Assembly (NCBI GenBank): GCA_036276235.1
Contig: DATBDZ010000351.1
Coordinates: 3,604 to 67,603 of the forward strand
Reading direction: 5' to 3'
DNA from: JANWHF01 sp036276235
GTDB taxonomy: Bacteria; Planctomycetota; Phycisphaerae; Tepidisphaerales; Tepidisphaeraceae
DNA length: 64,000 nucleotides
The position numbers and the translations under genes were made by a program. This document shows positions 1 to 9,131 of the stretch, one piece after another (position 1 is the stretch's first letter; each line of letters begins with the position of its first letter). The notes beneath the pieces were generated by a model, which saw only the letters and a list, made by a program, of their open reading frames with translations, did not search any database and was not told the DNA's origin.

Positions 1-582
1 AAGGCCGACTTGTATCCCCGCTTCGTGCTGCTTGGTTCGATCGGGCTGCAGGCGGCGCAAATCGGGGATATGTTCCACACGCCTGGAAGCGTCGCCGCGT
101 CCGGCGGCCCCGCGTTCCAGTGGAATATCCTCAACTACGGCCGGATCGAAAACGCCGTTAAGGTTCAGGAAGCGGCCTTCCGTCAGTTCGTCTATCAATA
201 TCAAGACACCGTGCTCAGGGCCAACGAGGAAGCGGAAAACGCGATCATCGGATACGCCAAAGCTCAGGAGCGGGCCAAGTATCTGGGCGACAGCGTCACC
301 GCCGCCCAGCGCGTCGTGCAGATCACTTACGACCAATATCGCCAGGGCGCGGTTGATTTTACGCCCGTGTTTATTTTTGAAGCCGCGCTGACCTCGCAGC
401 AGGACAGTCTTGCACAGGCACAGGGCGACACCGCGTTAAACCTGGTCGATCTATTCCGCACACTGGGCGGCGGTTGGGAAGCCGGCGAGGACCCGGCCGA
501 ATACGAGGCGCCCGCGGTACCGGCGCCGACAACCCAGCGAGCCAGCACACGACCAACGACAATGCCCACGACGAGGCCGTAA
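1..582 (+). CDS. TolC-like outer-membrane efflux protein, 5' partial
   Basis: This is the C-terminal ~193 residues of an outer-membrane factor of an RND tripartite pump; the reading frame is open from base 1, so the start lies outside the window. The visible part has the alternating hydrophilic helices of the OEP/TolC periplasmic barrel (ANEEAENAIIGYAKAQERA and a second helix with QRVVQITYDQYRQGAVDF). It then shows a short strand and an Ala/Pro/Thr-rich tail of about 30 residues ending in PTTRP. It is followed 61 bases later by the adaptor and then the pump, so it is the exit duct of that system. The family call rests mainly on the helical pattern and the operon context. Confidence 0.85.
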   Translation, partial: KADLYPRFVLLGSIGLQAAQIGDMFHTPGSVAASGGPAFQWNILNYGRIENAVKVQEAAFRQFVYQYQDTVLRANEEAENAIIGYAKAQERAKYLGDSVTAAQRVVQITYDQYRQGAVDFTPVFIFEAALTSQQDSLAQAQGDTALNLVDLFRTLGGGWEAGEDPAEYEAPAVPAPTTQRASTRPTTMPTTRP

Positions 583-643
583 CAGGAATCGAGCCGCGCG
601 GATCGGCCCGAACGGGCCGTTCGAATCGCGGCAGGAGCGTTCT

Positions 644-1846
644 ATGAGATTACTCATTCAAGTTGGCATGATTGGTCTGGCAGCGACGCTGCCGCTGACG
701 AGCGGCTGCGACAAACCGGCGGCACGCGCTGAGCCGCCGCCGCCGAAGGTTGCCGTAGCACATCCGCTCATAACCGAGATGACCAATTACGATCAGTACA
801 ACGGATGGCTCGACGCAACCGACACGGTGGAACTCCGCGCCCGTGTACGCGGACATATCCAGAAGATCCATTTCACCGACGGGCAGCTCGTCAAGAAAGG
901 CGATCTGCTGATCGAGCTGGACCCCCGGCCATTCGAGGCGGCGGTCGCACGCCAAACCGAACAGAAGGGCATCTTCGCGTCGCAGCTCGTCGCCGCACAG
1001 AAGGAAGAGGCGCGCCTCAAGGAGTTGCAAACCCGAGGCGGCGCAAGCCAAAGCCAGGTTGACAAGGCTGAAGCCGACGCGCGTTCGCTGGACGCACAGC
1101 TCAAATCCAACGATCAGGAAATCATCCGCGCCGGGCTCGATCTGGAATACTCCAAGATCACCTCGCCGATATCGGGCCGAATCAGCCGCGCCTTACTGAG
1201 CGAAGGAAACCTCGTGAACGCGGGAGGAACCGACCCGATTTTGACGACCATTGTATCAGTCGACCCCATTCAGATTTACTTCAACGTCGATGAGCGCGCG
1301 CTCCAGCGCTTCCAGAAGGAGCGTGCGCGCGAGGGAGTGACCACCCGGCCCGGCCTTATCAAGGAATCGCAGATCAAGATCAAATTCGGCCTGGACACAG
1401 ACAAGGGGTATCCGTACGAAGCCGTGCTGGATTTCGCGGACAACCAGGTGGACAAAACAACGGGCACGATTCTGGTCCGAGCCGTGATGCCTGATCCGAC
1501 CGGCCGGCTGACGCCCGGCTCGCACGTGCGGATCAGGATCCCGGTCAGCGAAGAACATACGGTGGAGCTGGTCCCGGACACCGCCGTCCTCAGCGACCAG
1601 GATAAGAAATATTTGCTTGTACTCGACAGCACGAACACAGTTCAGCGTCTGGATATCAACCCTGGCAGGCTGCTTGACGACGGATCGCGCGTCGTGCTGC
1701 CTCCGGCGCAGGGCGGGAAGGCGATGTCCCCCGATGACTGGATCATCGTACAAGGGCTGCAAATGGCGCGAATCAACTACAAGGTCGATCCAGTGAAGCC
1801 GACGACTCAGCCCGCTCAGTCTCAGCCGGCCGTCGCTGGCCTGTGA
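644..1846 (+). CDS. RND efflux periplasmic adaptor subunit (HlyD/AcrA family)
   Basis: A 400-residue membrane-fusion protein that bridges the inner-membrane pump and outer-membrane factor. The N-terminus is a lipoprotein signal peptide with lipobox LTSGC, so it should be anchored by lipid. The lipoyl half-motif follows (VRGHIQKIHFTDGQLVKKGD, about residues 66-86), then a coiled-coil hairpin rich in Gln/Lys/Glu (residues 100-165). The second lipoyl half (ITSPISGRISRALLSEGNLV) and the beta-barrel come next. The length matches AcrA-type adaptors. The start is supported by AGGAG six bases upstream of the ATG. It sits in an operon with the outer-membrane factor before it and the pump 15 bases after it. 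Confidence 0.93.
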   Translation: MRLLIQVGMIGLAATLPLTSGCDKPAARAEPPPPKVAVAHPLITEMTNYDQYNGWLDATDTVELRARVRGHIQKIHFTDGQLVKKGDLLIELDPRPFEAAVARQTEQKGIFASQLVAAQKEEARLKELQTRGGASQSQVDKAEADARSLDAQLKSNDQEIIRAGLDLEYSKITSPISGRISRALLSEGNLVNAGGTDPILTTIVSVDPIQIYFNVDERALQRFQKERAREGVTTRPGLIKESQIKIKFGLDTDKGYPYEAVLDFADNQVDKTTGTILVRAVMPDPTGRLTPGSHVRIRIPVSEEHTVELVPDTAVLSDQDKKYLLVLDSTNTVQRLDINPGRLLDDGSRVVLPPAQGGKAMSPDDWIIVQGLQMARINYKVDPVKPTTQPAQSQPAVAGL

Positions 1847-1861
1847 CCAAGAGGTAATGCT

Positions 1862-4800
1862 GTGATTTCTCATTTTTTCATCGACCGTCCGATCTTCGCC
1901 ACGGTGCTCTCGATCGTCTTCGTGATCGTGGGCGGCGTTGCGCTGACCCAGTTGCCCATTGCGCAATATCCGGAAGTGACGCCCCCCACCGTGCAGGTGA
2001 CGGCGACGTATCCCGGCGCTAATGCGAAGGTTGTTGCCGACACTGTCGCAACTCCGATCGAGCAGCAGGTGAATGGCGTCGAGCGCATGCTCTACATGAG
2101 CTCGCAGTGCACCAACGACGGTCAGATGAATCTGAACGTGACCTTCGAGTTGGGCACGAATCTGGACATGGCGCAGGTGCTGGTGCAAAACCGCGTGGCA
2201 ATCGCGACCGCCAGTCTGCCAGAAGAAGTTAAAAGAATCGGCGTGACCACCAAGAAGAAATCGCCCAGCATCCTGCTGTGCGTGAACATCATCTCTCCCG
2301 ATGGGCGCTACAATCAGCTTTACCTGAACAACTTTGCGACGATCAGCGTCAAGGACGATCTGGCGAGAATCAGTGGCGTGGGTGACGTGGCGTTCCTCGG
2401 ACCGCGCGACTACAGCATGCGCGTCTGGCTCGACCCCAGACGCCTCGCGGACCTGGAGATGACCACCAACGACGTCATCAAGGCGATCCAGGAGCAGAAT
2501 GTTCAGACGGCCGCCGGGCGCATCGGCCAGCCGCCCATTCCCAACGGCTCGGCGATTCCCTTCGATCTGCCGCTGAATACGCAGGGGCGCCTGCTCAGCG
2601 CCGAGCAATTTGAGCAAATCATCGTCAAGACTGGCGCCAAGGGGCAGAACATCTATCTCAAAGACGTTGTGCGAAAAACCGTCGACGACGCGTACGGCAA
2701 CGCGATTGAGCGGGGCATTGAGCTGGGCGCAAAGAACTACGACGTGAACAGTTTTCTGGGGACCAAGGATACGCGCTACCCCGCCGCCACTTTAGCCGTC
2801 TTCCAATTGCCAGGTTCCAACGCCATTGCCACCGCCGAAAATATTAAGAAGAAGATGAAGGAGCTGAAGCTTCCGGCGGGCGTTGAGTACCGAATCGTTT
2901 ATGACACTACCGTGTTTGTGCAGGAATCGATCAAGAGCGTTTATCACACACTACTTGAGGCGTTCCTTCTCGTCTTTATCGTGGTGCTGGTCTTCCTGCA
3001 AAACTGGCGCGCGACGATCATCCCGATGGTCGCCGTCCCGGTTTCTCTCATCGGCACGTTCGCGTGCATGGCGATCCTCGGCTTCTCACTGAACAATCTT
3101 TCGCTGTTCGGGCTGGTGCTGGCGATCGGAATCGTCGTGGACGATGCGATCGTGGTGGTGGAGAACATTGAGCGCCTTCTTGCGGAGGGTCTCTCGCCGC
3201 GCGATGCGGCCCGCAAGGCGATGGATGAAGTCACCGGGCCGGTCATCGCGATCGCGTTGGTGCTTTGCGCTGTCTTCGTTCCGACGGCGTTCATGGCCGG
3301 CATCAGCGGACAATTCTATCGGCAGTTCGCGCTCACGATCGCGGCATCGACGGTCATTTCGGCTTTCAATTCATTAACGCTCAGCCCCGCCCTGGGCGCA
3401 CTGCTGCTCAAGGCGCACAAAAAGGATAGTCATGGTCATGCCCACGCCGCTGATGCGCTGCCGCGACTGGGCATTGCGATCATCGGCGGGTTGCTTGCGT
3501 ACTTCCTTCTCGTTGGCCCGGTGGGCCACATGCTGGGATGGAACATGGGCGAGCACGGGGGCGAATCCGATGTGAGCGCGGCCAAGCTCTGGGCGTTGAG
3601 GGCAGGACTCTTCGCCATCGGCGTTGTGGTCGGCTATTTCGTCGCCAGATTTATAAACATGCTATTGGGCGGCTTTTTCAAGGGATTCAACAAGGCGTTC
3701 GACGTGGCGATCGCCGCCTACGGCAAGTCCGTCGCGGGACTGCTGCGCGTGGCCGTCATCGTGCTGCTCGTCTACGGCGGCTTGATCGTGCTGACCGTGA
3801 TGGGCTTCAGCGCGATGCCCAAAGGCTTTATTCCCGAGCAGGACAAGGGGTATCTGGTGCTCAACGCGCAGCTTCCCGATGGCGCGAGCCTGGGCCGCAC
3901 CGATGACGTGATTCACCGTTTGAGCGAGATTGCCCGCAAAACCGAGGGCGTCGCCTACACGATCGACCTTCCGGGTTATTCGACCCTGCTATCAACGAAC
4001 ATCAGCAACGTCGGCGGAATGTTCATCATTCTCGAGCCATTCGAGGACCGCGCCGGCAAACACGAGGTGAGCGCTCCGGAAATTGCCAAACGCCTGCGCG
4101 CGCAGATGAGCGAAGTGCTCGATGCCCGAGTCGGCGTCTTCGGCGCGCCGGCAGTGGACGGCCTGGGCAGCACGGGCGGCTTCAAGATGCAGGTACAGGA
4201 CAAGAGCGGCGCCGGCCTGCGGAGCCTTGCGGGCGCGGTGCAGAATCTATCATTTCAGGGCATGCAGGAACCGGAGATCGCCGGTTTGTTCAGCAGCTTC
4301 AGCGTCACCCAGCCGCAGATCTTCGTCGATATCGACCGGGAAAAGGCAAAGGCGCAGGGCGTCAAACTGGACGATATCAACAAGACGCTCCAGGCGAGCC
4401 TTGGCTCGTTCTACGTCAACGACTTTACCTTCCAAAACCGCAACTGGCAGGTCAACGTGCAGGCAGACCCCGCTGCGCGCCTGCGCGTGGAGGACATCGG
4501 TGCGCTGGAAGTCCGAAATAGTGACGGAGAACGCGTGCCGCTGCTCACGCTGGTCAACATCCACAACGACAGCGGGCCTGCCGTCGTCAATCACTACCAA
4601 TCTCTGCCCTCCGCGGAGATCAACGGCAACCCGGCGCCCGGCGTCAGCTCCGGCCAGAGCATCGCGGTTATGGATCGCCTGGGCCACGACCAGCTTCCGA
4701 CAACAATGGGCTATGAATGGACCGAACTGACGCTCCAGCAGCTTCTTGCTGAGAAGGATGTGCTGACCAAGCTGGTGTTCCCGCTTGCCGTTGTCTTCGT

Positions 4801-5323
4801 CTTTCTCGTGCTGGCGGCGCAATACGAAAGCTGGTCGCTGCCGCTGTCAATCATCCTCATCGTTCCCATGTGCATCCTGGCGGCGGTCGTGGGGCTGATG
4901 ATCGACCGGTTGGATGTCAACATCTTTACCCAAATCGGATTGATCGTTCTGATCGGTCTGGCAGCCAAGAACGCGATCCTGATCGTCGAGGTTGCCAAGC
5001 AGCTCGAAGACCAGGGCAAGCCGCGCTTTGAGGCGACCGTGGAAGCCTGCCGTCTGCGCTTGCGGCCAATTCTAATGACCTCATTCGCCTTCATTCTCGG
5101 CGTGGTGCCGCTCGTGCTGGCCAAAGGCGCCGGCGCGGAGATGCGCCACACGTTGGGGGTGGCGGTGTTCAGTGGCATGCTCGGGGTGACGGTCTTCGGC
5201 ATCTTTTTTACGCCGGTCTTCTATTCGGTGATCCGCTGGTTCGCGACCCGCAATAAGACCGTCGAACCCGCCGGCCAACTTGCCGAACCCACCGACGCCG
5301 AAGCAGTAGCGGTGGAGGTCTAG
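1862..5323 (+). CDS. RND multidrug/solute efflux transporter (HAE1 family)
   Basis: A 1153-residue proton-driven inner-membrane pump of the AcrB/HAE1 type. Start is GTG at 1862 with GAGG eight bases upstream. The N-terminal transmembrane helix begins ISHFFIDRPIFATVLS, as in AcrB. The proton-relay residues are present: the Asp-Asp pair in transmembrane helix 4 (about D427/D428, in GIVVDDAIVVVENIE) and the helix-10 Lys (about K1036, in GLAAKNAILIVEV). The protein is about 100 residues longer than usual. The extra length lies in the cytoplasmic loop between TM6 and TM7 (bases about 3410-3670), which holds a His-rich stretch and two additional hydrophobic segments. Substrate is unknown. It is the last gene of the efflux operon. 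Confidence 0.95.
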   Translation: MISHFFIDRPIFATVLSIVFVIVGGVALTQLPIAQYPEVTPPTVQVTATYPGANAKVVADTVATPIEQQVNGVERMLYMSSQCTNDGQMNLNVTFELGTNLDMAQVLVQNRVAIATASLPEEVKRIGVTTKKKSPSILLCVNIISPDGRYNQLYLNNFATISVKDDLARISGVGDVAFLGPRDYSMRVWLDPRRLADLEMTTNDVIKAIQEQNVQTAAGRIGQPPIPNGSAIPFDLPLNTQGRLLSAEQFEQIIVKTGAKGQNIYLKDVVRKTVDDAYGNAIERGIELGAKNYDVNSFLGTKDTRYPAATLAVFQLPGSNAIATAENIKKKMKELKLPAGVEYRIVYDTTVFVQESIKSVYHTLLEAFLLVFIVVLVFLQNWRATIIPMVAVPVSLIGTFACMAILGFSLNNLSLFGLVLAIGIVVDDAIVVVENIERLLAEGLSPRDAARKAMDEVTGPVIAIALVLCAVFVPTAFMAGISGQFYRQFALTIAASTVISAFNSLTLSPALGALLLKAHKKDSHGHAHAADALPRLGIAIIGGLLAYFLLVGPVGHMLGWNMGEHGGESDVSAAKLWALRAGLFAIGVVVGYFVARFINMLLGGFFKGFNKAFDVAIAAYGKSVAGLLRVAVIVLLVYGGLIVLTVMGFSAMPKGFIPEQDKGYLVLNAQLPDGASLGRTDDVIHRLSEIARKTEGVAYTIDLPGYSTLLSTNISNVGGMFIILEPFEDRAGKHEVSAPEIAKRLRAQMSEVLDARVGVFGAPAVDGLGSTGGFKMQVQDKSGAGLRSLAGAVQNLSFQGMQEPEIAGLFSSFSVTQPQIFVDIDREKAKAQGVKLDDINKTLQASLGSFYVNDFTFQNRNWQVNVQADPAARLRVEDIGALEVRNSDGERVPLLTLVNIHNDSGPAVVNHYQSLPSAEINGNPAPGVSSGQSIAVMDRLGHDQLPTTMGYEWTELTLQQLLAEKDVLTKLVFPLAVVFVFLVLAAQYESWSLPLSIILIVPMCILAAVVGLMIDRLDVNIFTQIGLIVLIGLAAKNAILIVEVAKQLEDQGKPRFEATVEACRLRLRPILMTSFAFILGVVPLVLAKGAGAEMRHTLGVAVFSGMLGVTVFGIFFTPVFYSVIRWFATRNKTVEPAGQLAEPTDAEAVAVEV

Positions 5324-5381
5324 TCATTCGTAGCGCCAGCACATGGCCGCAACTTCCTGTTAACACTTATGGTGAAGCGAA

Positions 5382-6347
5382 TTGATTGGGCTCGCGCAAA
5401 TACTCTTCAGCAGACCGCTGTTGATTGCCGCCTTTGTGGTGGTGATTAGTACCACGCGCCTCTTTGCAGCCGAGCCAATCTCTCATCCCTCCACACAGAA
5501 TTCCGCCAAATCTGAAAATCAAGAACACGGCCTCCCCCGCAAGGCTGTCGAACTGGGTCGGGTCCTTGGCCTCCCGATCACCAATTCGATGGTCGTCACG
5601 TGGATCGCGGCGGTGGGCCTTATCGCGCTCGCACAGGCGGGCACGCGCAAGATGCAGATGGTGCCCGGCGGCCTGCAAAACTTCATCGAGTGGATGGTCG
5701 AAAGCCTGCGCGGATTTCTCGAAGGGATCATCGGCAGCCATCTGGTAGACCGCACCTTCTGGTACTTCGCGTCCGTCTTCATCTTCATTTTATTCGCGAA
5801 CTGGGCGGGCCTGATTCCCGGGGTGGGCACGATTGGCTGGGGATATCAAACCGAGCACGGATTTCACATCGATCGGCCACTATTTCGCGGAGCCAACGCG
5901 GATCTCAATTTGACGTTGGCGATGGCCCTGGTCTTCTTCGCAGCTTGGCTCGTCTGGTCAGTCCGGGAAGTCGGAGTGGCCGGCGCCTTCAAGGAGCTTT
6001 TCGCTCCCAAGGGTGAAAGCGCGGGCTTGATGAAGATTTTGATGATCGTGGTTTTTTTCGCGGTCGGATGCCTGGAGATCATCTCAATTCTCTTCCGGCC
6101 CGTCTCGCTGAGCTTTCGTCTCTACGGCAACACGTTCGCCGGCGAGAACATGCTGGAAACCATGGGCCGCCTCGTGCCCGGATTGGGGTGGCTCTTACCC
6201 GTCCCATTTTATTTGCTGGAATTGTTGGTGGGTCTTGTTCAGGCAATGGTGTTCATGCTGCTGACGGCGGTTTTCACGCTGCTGATGTGCCAGCATGAGC
6301 AGGCCCCCGCCGCCGCGCCCCAGACGACTGCTGCCGATGAAAGGTAG
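5382..6347 (+). CDS. atpB: F-type ATP synthase subunit a
   Basis: Membrane subunit a of the Fo motor, providing the proton half-channels against the c-ring. 321 residues. The essential stator arginine is visible in SLSFRLYGNTFAGE (about R246), followed by the typical last hydrophobic hairpin. The start is TTG at 5382, because a stop lies three codons upstream in this frame. The first ~30 residues look like a cleavable signal sequence (hydrophobic core then LFAAEP), a feature of long a-subunits. It opens the ATP synthase operon, and no atpI-like gene precedes it. Spacing to atpE is 6 bases. An alternative internal ATG at the residue before VVTWIAAVG would remove the signal-like segment. Confidence 0.96.
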   Translation: MIGLAQILFSRPLLIAAFVVVISTTRLFAAEPISHPSTQNSAKSENQEHGLPRKAVELGRVLGLPITNSMVVTWIAAVGLIALAQAGTRKMQMVPGGLQNFIEWMVESLRGFLEGIIGSHLVDRTFWYFASVFIFILFANWAGLIPGVGTIGWGYQTEHGFHIDRPLFRGANADLNLTLAMALVFFAAWLVWSVREVGVAGAFKELFAPKGESAGLMKILMIVVFFAVGCLEIISILFRPVSLSFRLYGNTFAGENMLETMGRLVPGLGWLLPVPFYLLELLVGLVQAMVFMLLTAVFTLLMCQHEQAPAAAPQTTAADER

Positions 6348-6353
6348 AACTTT

Positions 6354-6566
6354 ATGGCATTGCAAATGCTTGCGGAACTCAGCGGAAATCTTCATGTGGG
6401 ATTGGCCGCGCTGGGGGCGGCGTTGAGCGTCGGCCTGATCGGAATGAAGGCTTCCGACGCCGTCGGCCGCAATCCCGGTGCTGCCACCAAAGTGCTGGTG
6501 CAGTCGATCCTGGCGATCGCGTTTGCTGAAGCGATTGTCTTCTATGCGCTGTTCCTTGTGCGATAG
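6354..6566 (+). CDS. atpE: F-type ATP synthase subunit c
   Basis: A 70-residue hairpin proteolipid that forms the rotor ring. Helix 1 spans residues 14-32, the polar loop is GRNPGA (R39-N40-P41), and helix 2 carries the ion-binding carboxylate E59 in IAFAEAIVFY. The residues that make sodium ligands in Ilyobacter-type c subunits (a Gln in helix 1 and Ser-Thr after the Glu) are absent: the Glu is followed by Ala-Ile. Proton coupling is therefore inferred. The protein is short compared with the usual 75-85 residues, and helix 1 lacks the dense GxGxGxG pattern. It lies between atpB and atpF in the operon. Confidence 0.95.
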   Translation: MALQMLAELSGNLHVGLAALGAALSVGLIGMKASDAVGRNPGAATKVLVQSILAIAFAEAIVFYALFLVR

Positions 6567-6623
6567 AGCCGGCGACGGGGCGCAGCTATGTGTTGCGCGC
6601 CGATGCGGCAGGAGTGCGCAACC

Positions 6624-7169
6624 ATGAATACTCATGTTTTCCTGGCCGAGGCGAGCCAAGAGGGACAGATCCAGCAGATTGCCCGCTCTTTCGGCGTCGA
6701 TTGGATTCATCTGATCGCCCAGGCCATTAGCTTCGGCATCGTCTGCGCGCTGCTCTACCGGTTCGCCTATCACCCGGTGCTGGCGATGCTCGCTGACCGT
6801 CGTCAGAAAATCGCCGACGGCCTTGCCAACGCCGAGAAGATTAAAGCCGAGCTCGCGAAGGCGGAAATTCAGCGACAGGAAATGCTTCAAAAAGCCGGGG
6901 AGGAGGCGGACAAGCTGATCGCCGATGCTCATGTGGCCGCCGCTCGCGTTCAGGAGCGCGAGACCAAACAAGCGATGGCCGCCGCCGAGCAAATCATGGT
7001 GAAGGCGCACGAGGCGGCGGAACTGGAGCATGATCGCATGCTCGTCGCACTTAAGCGGGAAGTTGGCCGCCTGGTCGTGCAGACCACCTCGGCGGTCACC
7101 GGCAAAATTCTGACAGCCGAAGACCAGCAGCGGCTTGCTGAAGAAACGGTCAAACAAGTCACCGTCTGA
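6624..7169 (+). CDS. atpF: F-type ATP synthase subunit b
   Basis: Peripheral stalk subunit. The ATG at 6624 is chosen because AGGAG (6610-6614) lies nine bases upstream and it gives 181 residues; an upstream in-frame ATG at 6588 has no comparable ribosome-binding site. One N-terminal transmembrane helix (DWIHLIAQAISFGIVCALLYRF) is followed by a long Ala/Glu/Lys-rich helix that dimerises along the stator. It ends with a C-terminal segment (VVQTTSAVTGKILT) that contacts the delta subunit. Only one b subunit is seen, so a homodimeric stalk is expected. Confidence 0.94.
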   Translation: MNTHVFLAEASQEGQIQQIARSFGVDWIHLIAQAISFGIVCALLYRFAYHPVLAMLADRRQKIADGLANAEKIKAELAKAEIQRQEMLQKAGEEADKLIADAHVAAARVQERETKQAMAAAEQIMVKAHEAAELEHDRMLVALKREVGRLVVQTTSAVTGKILTAEDQQRLAEETVKQVTV

Positions 7170-7193
7170 CAAGCCCCTGAAAAGTGAACCGCC

Positions 7194-7586
7194 ATGAAAA
7201 CCACCCGAAAAATCAGGCGCGATGCACAGCGGCTGTTTCAGCTTTGCATGGTGGACGGGCATGTCGATGCGACCCGCACGAAGGACCTCGTCTGGCGGAT
7301 CGGGCAATCCAGATTTCGCAGCCGCCTGCCGGTGCTCGCTGAATTTCGGCGGCGGCTGGCGCTTTACACCACGGCGCACTCGGCCACGGTACAAAGCGCC
7401 GCGCCGCTGCATCCGGATTTGTCGGCGGGTGTGCAAGCCGCCTTGTCGCAGGCTTACGGACCGCAGCTATCGATCTCCTTCACGCACAACCGCGAACTGC
7501 TGGGCGGAGTGCGCATCAAGGTGGGCAGCGACGTCTATGACGGCAGCATCCAGGCCCGGTTGAACGCATTGAACGAAAGCTTTTAA
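7194..7586 (+). CDS. atpH: F-type ATP synthase subunit delta, short form
   Basis: Connects the F1 head to the peripheral stalk. The C-terminal part is characteristic (HNRELLGGVRIKVGSDVYDG, then a closing helix SIQARLNALNESF). The protein has only 130 residues, whereas the family is usually 170-185, so the N-terminal six-helix domain is shorter than normal. No upstream extension is possible without running into the atpF stop and a different frame. Position between atpF and atpA fits. The shortening is either a lineage feature or a truncated start region. Confidence 0.88.
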   Translation: MKTTRKIRRDAQRLFQLCMVDGHVDATRTKDLVWRIGQSRFRSRLPVLAEFRRRLALYTTAHSATVQSAAPLHPDLSAGVQAALSQAYGPQLSISFTHNRELLGGVRIKVGSDVYDGSIQARLNALNESF

Positions 7587-7595
7587 GAGCCACTT

Positions 7596-9128
7596 ATGCC
7601 CACTTTATTGGAAGAAATCGAAAGCCAGATCGACCAGGTCCGCCAATCGACGATCAAGCAAAACGTCGGCGTCATCCGCGAGATCGGCGACGGCGTCGCC
7701 CGCATTGAAGGCCTCAGCGATGCCATGCTGAATGAGATGCTGGATCTGGGCCATGGCGTCACCGGCCTGGCGCTCAACCTGGAAGAAACCGAAGTCGCCG
7801 CCATCATTCTCGGCGATTACACCGAACTTGAGGAAGGCGGCGAAGTTCGCGCCACTGGCAAGCTGCTACAGGTGCCCGTCGGAAAGGCGCTGCTTGGGCG
7901 CGTGGTCAACACGCTGGGACAGCCGGTTGACGGCAAGGGCGCGATTAAGAGCGATGTTGCTTATCCCGTCGAAAAACTTGCCCCGGGAATCATCCGCCGC
8001 CAGTCGGTGAGCCAGCCGGTGCAGACCGGCATCATGCCGATTGATGCGATGATCCCCATCGGCCGCGGGCAGCGCGAGCTGATCATCGGCGACCGATCCA
8101 CCGGCAAAACAACAATCTGCATCGACACGATCATCAGCCAGGCGCGCCTGAACAAGGCGGCGGAGGAAGCCGGCGACAAGAACTATCGCCCCCTCTATTG
8201 CATCTACGTCGCCATCGGGCAGAAGCAATCGAACGTCGCGCGGGTCATCGCGATTCTCGAGGAAGCCGGCGCGATGCAGTACACGATCATCGTCGCCGCC
8301 ACCGCTTCGGATTCCGCGACGAATCAGTACCTCGCGCCGTTTGCCGGCGCGGCCATGGGCGAGTGGTTCATGGACAACGGCATGGACGCGCTGATCGTCT
8401 ACGATGACTTGTCGAAGCACGCCGTCGCCTATCGGCAGGTTTCTCTTGTACTCAAACGGCCGTCCGGGCGCGAGGCATTTCCGGGCGATGTGTTTTATCT
8501 CCACAGCCGTTTGCTCGAACGGGCGGCGCGCGTGGGTGAAAAATATGGAAATGGATCGCTCACCGCGCTGCCCATTATCGAAACGCAGGCCGGCGACGTG
8601 TCGGCTTACATCCCCACCAACGTAATCTCCATCACGGATGGGCAGATCTATCTTGAGTCGGATCTGTTTTATCAGGGTGTGCGACCCGCGATCTCGGTCG
8701 GACTTTCCGTCTCGCGGGTTGGCTCGGCCGCACAAACGAAAGCGATGAAACAGGTCGCCGGCCAGCTCAAAGGAGAGCTGGCGCAGTTCCGCGAGCTGGC
8801 GGCGTTCGCGCAATTCGGGTCTGACCTCGACGCCAAAACCCAGGCGCAAATCGATCGCGGCAAGCGCATCATCGAGATCTTCAAGCAGCCGCAATACCAA
8901 CCCATTCCCGGCGAAGTGCAGGTGGCGGTCATCTGGGCTGTGCAGAACAAGTACGTTGACGATGTGCCCGTCGAACGCGTCAAGGAATTTCAGATCGAGT
9001 GGACGGAGTTTTTGACGACGCGCAAGTCCGAGCTTCTTGGAAAAATCGCCGCCGAGAAGACGATCAGCGATGCCCTGAAAGCGGAGCTGAAGGCGGCAGC
9101 GGATGAGTTCAAGAAGATCTGGAAGTAA
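7596..9128 (+). CDS. atpA: F-type ATP synthase subunit alpha
   Basis: Non-catalytic nucleotide-binding subunit of the F1 hexamer, 510 residues, normal length. The P-loop is GDRSTGKT (about residues 165-172), and the family motif [17 protein letters not shown] is present near residues 365-380. An N-terminal beta-barrel domain and a C-terminal helical domain flank the nucleotide-binding core. It starts 9 bases after atpH and ends 3 bases before atpG, so translation is probably coupled. Confidence 0.98.
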   Translation: MPTLLEEIESQIDQVRQSTIKQNVGVIREIGDGVARIEGLSDAMLNEMLDLGHGVTGLALNLEETEVAAIILGDYTELEEGGEVRATGKLLQVPVGKALLGRVVNTLGQPVDGKGAIKSDVAYPVEKLAPGIIRRQSVSQPVQTGIMPIDAMIPIGRGQRELIIGDRSTGKTTICIDTIISQARLNKAAEEAGDKNYRPLYCIYVAIGQKQSNVARVIAILEEAGAMQYTIIVAATASDSATNQYLAPFAGAAMGEWFMDNGMDALIVYDDLSKHAVAYRQVSLVLKRPSGREAFPGDVFYLHSRLLERAARVGEKYGNGSLTALPIIETQAGDVSAYIPTNVISITDGQIYLESDLFYQGVRPAISVGLSVSRVGSAAQTKAMKQVAGQLKGELAQFRELAAFAQFGSDLDAKTQAQIDRGKRIIEIFKQPQYQPIPGEVQVAVIWAVQNKYVDDVPVERVKEFQIEWTEFLTTRKSELLGKIAAEKTISDALKAELKAAADEFKKIWK

Positions 9129-9131
9129 ACC

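Noticed and set aside
1256..2617. Long minus-strand open frame opposite the efflux adaptor and pump
   Set aside because: Antisense shadow of conserved genes; no motif, no ribosome-binding site.
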